64,000 bases of DNA from an uncultured Pseudomonadales bacterium (GTDB taxonomy: Bacteria > Pseudomonadota > Gammaproteobacteria > Pseudomonadales > Azotimanducaceae), in the NCBI GenBank assembly GCA_958295875.1, contig OY282379.1, positions 1,798,001 through 1,862,000 of the forward strand, written 5' to 3'. The translations under genes and the position numbers were made by a program. This document shows positions 59,901 to 64,000 of the stretch, in pieces (the stretch's first letter is position 1; each line of letters begins with the position of its first letter). The notes beneath the pieces are model-generated. The model did not search any database. It saw nothing but the letters and a program-made list of their open reading frames with translations, and was not told the DNA's origin.

Positions 59901-60567
59901 TGCGCCCCCAACTCTCTTGACGCACCAAGAGCCCGTTGGGCGACGCCGTGCGAAACGGGCCGAACCAAGGCCGCAGCACGATTTGCGCGCGCAGCCGCAG
60001 CCAACTGCCCGTGCCGCCGCATGCACCTGCGGTGCCGTCCGACCAGTCCACCCCGCCCTGCGGGTTTGTGTCCCAACTGATGGCCACCTGCACTTCCTGG
60101 GTTTCGTCCCGCGCTGGCCATGTGTCCGTCGTCAATGTCTCCACGGCAATGCCCAACGCGCCGTCTCCATTGCGGTCGAACAGCCATCTGCCAACGCGGT
60201 CGTTCTGGAACGCAGTCTGAATTGCGGCCGCGCACCCGGTTGGCGCCGGCAGCCCCGCCACCGCCCGAGCCGCCGCGTGGGCAGACCGGGCGAGCATTTG
60301 GTCGAAGAGCGAGAAGCGCAACATCTCGCCCACCAGCGCGAACAGCGACATGCCGACGAACAGGAACAACGCAAACTCGACGGCCATGGCACCGCGCAGG
60401 CGCCGCCAAGGGCCGCGATTGGATACGGCGCGAGCACGGATTTGGCCGCAGGTTGCCAGTGGGCGAAACGAGGCATTGCGCGCCGCCGGCGCGGCGGCGA
60501 GGTTGGTCAGCTTGCGTCGGCGTCCTGCCTGCGCTGGGCCGACGCTCCGCTTCGCATCATCGTCCAT
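59887..60567 (-). CDS. TadE/TadG-like pseudopilin protein
   Basis: A 226-residue protein with the pseudopilin helix RGAMAVEFALFLFVGMSLFA near 58-77 (G-x-x-x-x-E/F pattern) after a basic N-terminal stretch, then a globular part containing a CGGTGSWLRLRAQIV segment. The start is uncertain: 60567 and 60588 are possible, and even a start near 60387 would keep the helix. Overlap with the next gene indicates co-expression with the TadE-like protein. Confidence 0.7.
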   Translation of the reverse strand: MDDDAKRSVGPAQAGRRRKLTNLAAAPAARNASFRPLATCGQIRARAVSNRGPWRRLRGAMAVEFALFLFVGMSLFALVGEMLRFSLFDQMLARSAHAAARAVAGLPAPTGCAAAIQTAFQNDRVGRWLFDRNGDGALGIAVETLTTDTWPARDETQEVQVAISWDTNPQGGVDWSDGTAGACGGTGSWLRLRAQIVLRPWFGPFRTASPNGLLVRQESWGRNVRE

Positions 60568-60665
60568 GGCTAGCACTCGTAGGCGCACCGCTTATCGCGG
60601 GGACGGTGCGGCGCATCGCGTTGCCACCGTGTACGCCGGTCATGCCCGCGAACCGCACTATGCGA

Positions 60666-60671
60666 CTATAA
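60666..60671 (+). promoter_or_regulatory. Possible -10 element for the TPR-SPOR lipoprotein gene
   Basis: TATAAT, a perfect -10 match, stands 30 bases before the GTG start at 60701. The -35 position at normal spacing is CCCGCG, which is not close to consensus, so it would depend on an activator or is fortuitous. Confidence 0.35.
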
Positions 60672-60700
60672 TCGACTCTATTCATACGCGGAAGTCCAAT

Positions 60701-62122
60701 GTGCCGAGAGCCTCCGCGGGCGCGGCTCCCCTCCGGCCACGCCTCCTCTCCCGCCGTGCCGTTGAATGCCCAAGGAACGCGCTCGACGCGCTAGCGGCCG
60801 GCCGCTCGTTTTTCCACCGCTTTGCAGCCCTGATCGCGGTCGTCACGCTTGCGACGGGTTGCGCCCTCTTGACCGGCCAGGACGAGCGGCTGCGCATGGA
60901 GCAGGTGGAAGGCACTGTGCTGCCGATGGCTCGGGTGGCCTTGGACACGGGGCAGACCGAGACAGCGAGCCGCCTCTACAACCGTCTATTGGACGTCGAC
61001 CCCCTGTCTCCGCAAGCGCACTTGGGCTTGGGCGACGTGGCCCTCGCCCAGCGCGATGCAGACGCCGCCGCGGATTGGTATCTGGCCGCGCACGCTTTGG
61101 CGCAAACGCCGGAGCAGCGCCAAGATGCCCTGCTGGCGCATGGCCGCGCGGCGCTCGACGCCGGCCGCTTGGAAGCGGCGCACCACAGCTTTCTCCAACT
61201 GACAGATTCTGACGACCCCGTGCCGGCGAACGTTGCCGCGTGGGGACACAACGGCGTTGGCCTCACGCTGCTGCTGCAAGGCGATCTTGAGGGCGCCGTT
61301 GCCGCGATGCAGCAGGCCGTGCGCCGCGCGCCGAGGGAAGAGCGGTTCCGCGACAACCTGCAACGCGCCCTCGACATGCGCGACGAACTCGGCGCGGCGC
61401 CGCGGCAACGGGATGGCAGCGCCTTGGTGGGAACGTCGCCACACCCGCTAGTGAGAGACCCTGCGCCCAGTTCGCCGCCTTCGGCGCCGGAGCGCGGCGC
61501 CGGGGACAGGCCAGCCGCCTTGCCAGAGGCAGCCTCTGAAGACGCGCAAACCCCCAGGCCGATCGCCGCGCCGGAGGCAATCGCTAGAGACGCGCCAGCC
61601 GCCACGCCAATCGTTGCGCCTGCGGCAAGGGAGGTGCCAGCCCCCGCGCCAGCCATTCCGCCGGAGGCAATCGCCGGGGAGGCGCAAGCCCCCACGCTCG
61701 CCGCTCCTGCAGAGGAAGCCTCTGGAGACGCGCAAGCGCCGCCGTTCGTCCGCCAAGACGACACCAGCGCCGGCGCAGCCGCCGACGCCCAAAACGATGC
61801 GGGCATCATCGAGTGGCTTGGCCCCGCGCCAACCACGGCGGCGGACGCCGCGGCGCCGCCCGCAGCCGCGCCGGCGGCCAGCGCGCTCGTGGTCACCGAC
61901 GGCGGGCGGCGGTTCCTGCAACTTGGCTCGTTTCGGAATCGTCGCGCCGCGGAGAGCTTGGTTGAGTATCTGCAGGGGCTGACGGATGAGCCCGTCTTCA
62001 TGGCCGAAGGCGACCTCCACGGCCAGCCGCTGTATCGCGTGCGCGCCGGCCCGCTTGCATCCGAAGCTGCCCTGCGCGGTTTGCGCGAAGCCGTCGAGGC
62101 CGCCGGATACGGCGCGAATTGA
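60701..62122 (+). CDS. TadD-like TPR lipoprotein with C-terminal SPOR domain
   Basis: A 473-residue protein on the plus strand inside the tad locus. A basic N-terminus and the hydrophobic stretch FAALIAVVTLATGCALL, with a lipobox, predict a lipoprotein. TPR-type helices follow (about 70-230: SRLYNRLLDVDPLSPQAHLG, then ALAQRDADAAADWYLAAHAL). A long Ala/Pro-rich linker with repeats covers about 240-400, and the last 75 residues form a SPOR domain (FLQLGSFRNRRAAESLVEYL) that binds peptidoglycan. TadD in Tad loci is a TPR lipoprotein, and this is the natural counterpart here, but a SPOR fusion is unusual. The start is GTG 60701. Confidence 0.75.
   Translation: MPRASAGAAPLRPRLLSRRAVECPRNALDALAAGRSFFHRFAALIAVVTLATGCALLTGQDERLRMEQVEGTVLPMARVALDTGQTETASRLYNRLLDVDPLSPQAHLGLGDVALAQRDADAAADWYLAAHALAQTPEQRQDALLAHGRAALDAGRLEAAHHSFLQLTDSDDPVPANVAAWGHNGVGLTLLLQGDLEGAVAAMQQAVRRAPREERFRDNLQRALDMRDELGAAPRQRDGSALVGTSPHPLVRDPAPSSPPSAPERGAGDRPAALPEAASEDAQTPRPIAAPEAIARDAPAATPIVAPAAREVPAPAPAIPPEAIAGEAQAPTLAAPAEEASGDAQAPPFVRQDDTSAGAAADAQNDAGIIEWLGPAPTTAADAAAPPAAAPAASALVVTDGGRRFLQLGSFRNRRAAESLVEYLQGLTDEPVFMAEGDLHGQPLYRVRAGPLASEAALRGLREAVEAAGYGAN
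61526..61735 (+). repeat. Degenerate 24-bp repeats in the TPR-SPOR linker
   Basis: Four related 24-base units start at 61526, 61574, 61664 and 61712 (spacing 48, 90 and 48). They are in frame and encode EAASEDAQ, EAIARDAP, EAIAGEAQ and EEASGDAQ. The linker could differ in length between strains. Confidence 0.5.
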
Positions 62123-62160
62123 GTGCCGCGTCGCCCGGAGCGAGTGCCGCGGCGCGGCGG

Positions 62161-63270
62161 CTAGGCCGTCGCTTCCTCCTCTGCTGCGATGCTCAGGCCC
62201 AACAGTGGCTGCAGGAAGGTAGTCAGCATTTCGCGCTCGCGCCGGTTCAACGCCCGCTGCGGCTCGCCAAGCGCCATGGAACGGGCCATGTTCTTGATGT
62301 AGGGAATCTCAAAATCCTGCGAACGCCCGCCGAAGGCGTTGCGCAATTGATCTTCGCCAAAGAGCTTCGGCAACGGGCGCGTGTGATTCATCACCAGCGT
62401 CGAGGGTGCCCCCTCCAATATCCGCAGCCAGCGCACAGCGATTGAGATGCCCGCCGGCGTCGGCTCGAACACAACGAGGTGATTCGACGCGATGTGTCGC
62501 AGCATCCCAACGTGCGCCGGTTGCACCCCGCAAACGAGAATCATGTGTGCTTGGGCGGAGAGCGCGTCCACCAAGCCGCCAATGCCGGCTTGGTCAAAGT
62601 CGTCTTGGCCGGCTTGGTCGATGGGGTGCGCCACCAAGCCAACGCGCGGGGAAACCTCCGCCTGCAGCCGTTCCAGCGCCGCGGCATCGTCGCTCAAGGA
62701 TTGCAGCGCTTGGGCGAGGCCACGCCGCGGCTCGGTGTCCAGCGCCAGCGCCAGCGAGCCGAAGTTGGGGTCCAAATCCAAGCAACTCACGTAGCGCCCG
62801 GCGTCCGCCGCCAGATGCGCCAACAGCGCCGTGATGGTGTTCACGCCCATGCCCTTGCCGAGCACCGGAATGACGCGGCTCGCCTGCACTTCGGGCCGCA
62901 CGCCCTCGCCGTTCACCGTGGCGACCTCGTTGATCGCCTGCTGCAGGTTGTTGGCGTCCAGCGGCTTTGGCAGGTAGAGGAAAACGCCGCTGCGATACAG
63001 TTCGTTGGCCAGCGTCACGTTGTTCTCAGAGCCGGTGACGAGGATGACGCTCTCTGGCCGGCACACCTGCATGAGCGCCGGCACATAGACAATGGGGTTC
63101 TGCTCGCCATCCAAGTCGACGAGCAAGATGTCTGGCGACCGGCTGGTGCGGAACTCCCATGCGGCGTTGCGCACAGTGCCGCGCTGCACTTTCGCATCGC
63201 CGTCCAACTCGGAAACGATGCGCCGGCTGGCGGCATCCTTCAGGAAAGCCGCTAACGCCCCTTCGGCCAT
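62161..63270 (-). CDS. cpaE: CpaE/TadZ-like pilus localisation ATPase
   Basis: A 369-residue MinD-superfamily protein. The first 125 residues form a receiver-like domain with the phospho-acceptor-like aspartate in SPDILLVDLDG. The ATPase part carries a degenerate Walker A, VLGKGMGVNTITALLAHLA, with M replacing the usual second glycine of the KGGxG pattern, and the deviant Walker A' LDLDPNFGSLALALD near 180. CpaE/TadZ proteins mark the cell pole for Tad pilus assembly, and some are atypical ATPases. It starts at ATG 63270. Confidence 0.85.
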   Translation of the reverse strand: MAEGALAAFLKDAASRRIVSELDGDAKVQRGTVRNAAWEFRTSRSPDILLVDLDGEQNPIVYVPALMQVCRPESVILVTGSENNVTLANELYRSGVFLYLPKPLDANNLQQAINEVATVNGEGVRPEVQASRVIPVLGKGMGVNTITALLAHLAADAGRYVSCLDLDPNFGSLALALDTEPRRGLAQALQSLSDDAAALERLQAEVSPRVGLVAHPIDQAGQDDFDQAGIGGLVDALSAQAHMILVCGVQPAHVGMLRHIASNHLVVFEPTPAGISIAVRWLRILEGAPSTLVMNHTRPLPKLFGEDQLRNAFGGRSQDFEIPYIKNMARSMALGEPQRALNRREREMLTTFLQPLLGLSIAAEEEATA

Positions 63271-63328
63271 GATGGGCTCAAGTGATCCAGGTTAAGGGTT
63301 CCGCGCACGCTTCCGCCCTCGCAAGCGC

Positions 63329-63577
63329 CTATTCCTCGCTCTCTTCCGCGTCGCCACGCCACGCGCCCACGGCGCGGACGGACGGCTCTGTGCGCCGCGG
63401 CCCTTCGGACTGGCTGGCCGAGGCGCGCATGGCCTCGCGGGTGAGCGCCACTTGGGCGCCGTCGGACGGGCTCGCCGGCGGCGCCTGGCAAGCGGCAAGG
63501 AGCGGTGCCCCGGCCGCCAACATCGCCAACGCAAGCCGCCGCATCGCCATTCGTCCGCACACTTTGAGAACGCGCAT
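63329..63577 (-). CDS. Small lipoprotein in the tad locus (CpaD position)
   Basis: An 82-residue protein: basic start, hydrophobic helix and lipobox LAMLAAGAPLLAACQAPP, then a short Ala/Ser/Glu-rich tail ending in GDAEESEE. It sits between the secretin gene and cpaE. In many tad loci this slot holds the CpaD/RcpB-type lipoprotein that assists the secretin, but this protein is far shorter and has no recognisable CpaD domain. The start could be at 63577, 63550 or 63544. Function is inferred from position only. Confidence 0.5.
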   Translation of the reverse strand: MRVLKVCGRMAMRRLALAMLAAGAPLLAACQAPPASPSDGAQVALTREAMRASASQSEGPRRTEPSVRAVGAWRGDAEESEE

Positions 63578-63594
63578 GGATGCTAACACGCCGG

Positions 63595-64000
63595 CTAGTA
63601 GTAGAACTCGTTGCCGAGCTGACGCGCCGAATCCGCCCGCGTTTCCGCCCCGGCAGAGGCGAAGCTCGGCGACCCGAGGGCCGCCACGATGTAGGGCGTG
63701 ACGATGATGATGAGTTCCACGGAGCGATCGGTGGTGCGGGTGTTGCGGAACAGCGCACCCCACACCGGGATGTCGCTCAACAGCGGAACGCCGCTCCGGG
63801 TGCTGGTGGTGCTGCGTCGATACAGCCCCGCGATGGCGATGGACTCGCCGTCGCCGACTTCAACGGTGGTGGACGCGGAGCGTTGATTGATGTTCGGCAC
63901 CTGCGTGCCGGCGATCACCGCCCCGCCGGTGGTGACTTCACGGATGCGCGGCTCCACGGTGAGCGAGATTTGTCCGTCGTCCAGCACGAGGGGCGTGAAC
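63595..64000 (-). CDS. cpaC: Tad pilus secretin CpaC/RcpA, C-terminal part (partial)
   Basis: The frame is open from the window edge. The visible 134 residues are the end of the secretin domain: LDDGQISLTVEPRIREVTTG, QVPNINQRSASTTVEVGDGE and SDIPVWGALFRN near the end, the classical VPxLGxxPxLGxLF-type motif. The secretin forms the outer-membrane ring of the Flp pilus. The gene continues beyond position 64000. Confidence 0.9.
   Translation of the reverse strand, partial: FTPLVLDDGQISLTVEPRIREVTTGGAVIAGTQVPNINQRSASTTVEVGDGESIAIAGLYRRSTTSTRSGVPLLSDIPVWGALFRNTRTTDRSVELIIIVTPYIVAALGSPSFASAGAETRADSARQLGNEFYY

Noticed and set aside
1..64000. CRISPR arrays, tRNA or rRNA genes, transposases, phage genes
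   Set aside because: No regularly spaced 25-40 bp repeats, cloverleaf-like segments or recognisable mobile-element proteins were seen by eye. A dedicated search could still find a divergent tRNA.

Overview
The window is a high-GC chromosomal segment (mid-60s per cent GC by eye) of a free-living or host-associated Proteobacterium, most likely a marine-type Gammaproteobacterium. Protein types suggest this: RecQ, a Yej-type peptide/oligopeptide ABC transporter, a Tad pilus locus, a PQQ dehydrogenase, several LLM flavin oxidoreductases, CaiB and acyl-CoA dehydrogenases, sulfatase and alkylsulfatase-like hydrolases, and DUF3604. No rRNA, tRNA, CRISPR array, insertion sequence or phage gene was recognised, so the exact taxon cannot be named.

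Layout. Positions 0.5-5.6 kb hold a conflict-type cluster on the minus strand: a HicB antitoxin without HicA, a DUF2513-like protein, a PHP-SMC ATPase of the TrlF type and an AlbA_2/ATPase regulator. Facing it is a small ORF with no ATG. Positions 5.8-24.3 kb are mostly metabolic and housekeeping: a two-subunit molybdenum oxidoreductase, an Arc-type regulator, a CDP-alcohol phosphotransferase, a nitroreductase, an MFS exporter, an enoyl-CoA hydratase, a three-gene MotA/ExbB-like proton-channel operon, a quinohaemoprotein dehydrogenase, a serine hydrolase, an Eis-like acetyltransferase, paired acyl-CoA dehydrogenases and RecQ. Positions 24.4-35.8 kb carry a STAND-like ATPase, LLM oxidoreductases, the YejABE-like transporter, a phytanoyl-CoA dioxygenase, an SDR, a VOC protein and a CaiB transferase. 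An AbiE toxin-antitoxin pair lies directly upstream of CaiB.

Positions 37.3-42 kb hold an MBL hydrolase, a redoxin/cytochrome c/copper-monooxygenase-like fusion and a carboxylesterase. Positions 42.1-48.5 kb are a type III-like restriction-modification pair. Positions 48.8-55.8 kb hold a CoA transferase, an LLM enzyme, a sulfatase, an ArsC-family protein, a DUF3604 lipoprotein and a VOC protein. Positions 55.9-64 kb are part of a Tad/Flp pilus locus (secretin, small lipoprotein, CpaE, two TadE-like proteins, CpaF, TadB, TadC) with a TPR-SPOR lipoprotein on the opposite strand. The pilin, prepilin peptidase and CpaB would lie beyond the right edge.

The most striking signal is at 52842-53192. 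An ArsC-family reductase reads through an in-frame UGA exactly where the catalytic cysteine should be (residue 12), and a hairpin follows that matches the bacterial SECIS model. This is a candidate selenoprotein that simple gene calling would truncate. Other points of interest are the non-canonical MotA/MotB-like operon, a four-copy GGAAC operator-like array with exact 15-bp spacing, and the copper-monooxygenase fusion with all expected ligands.
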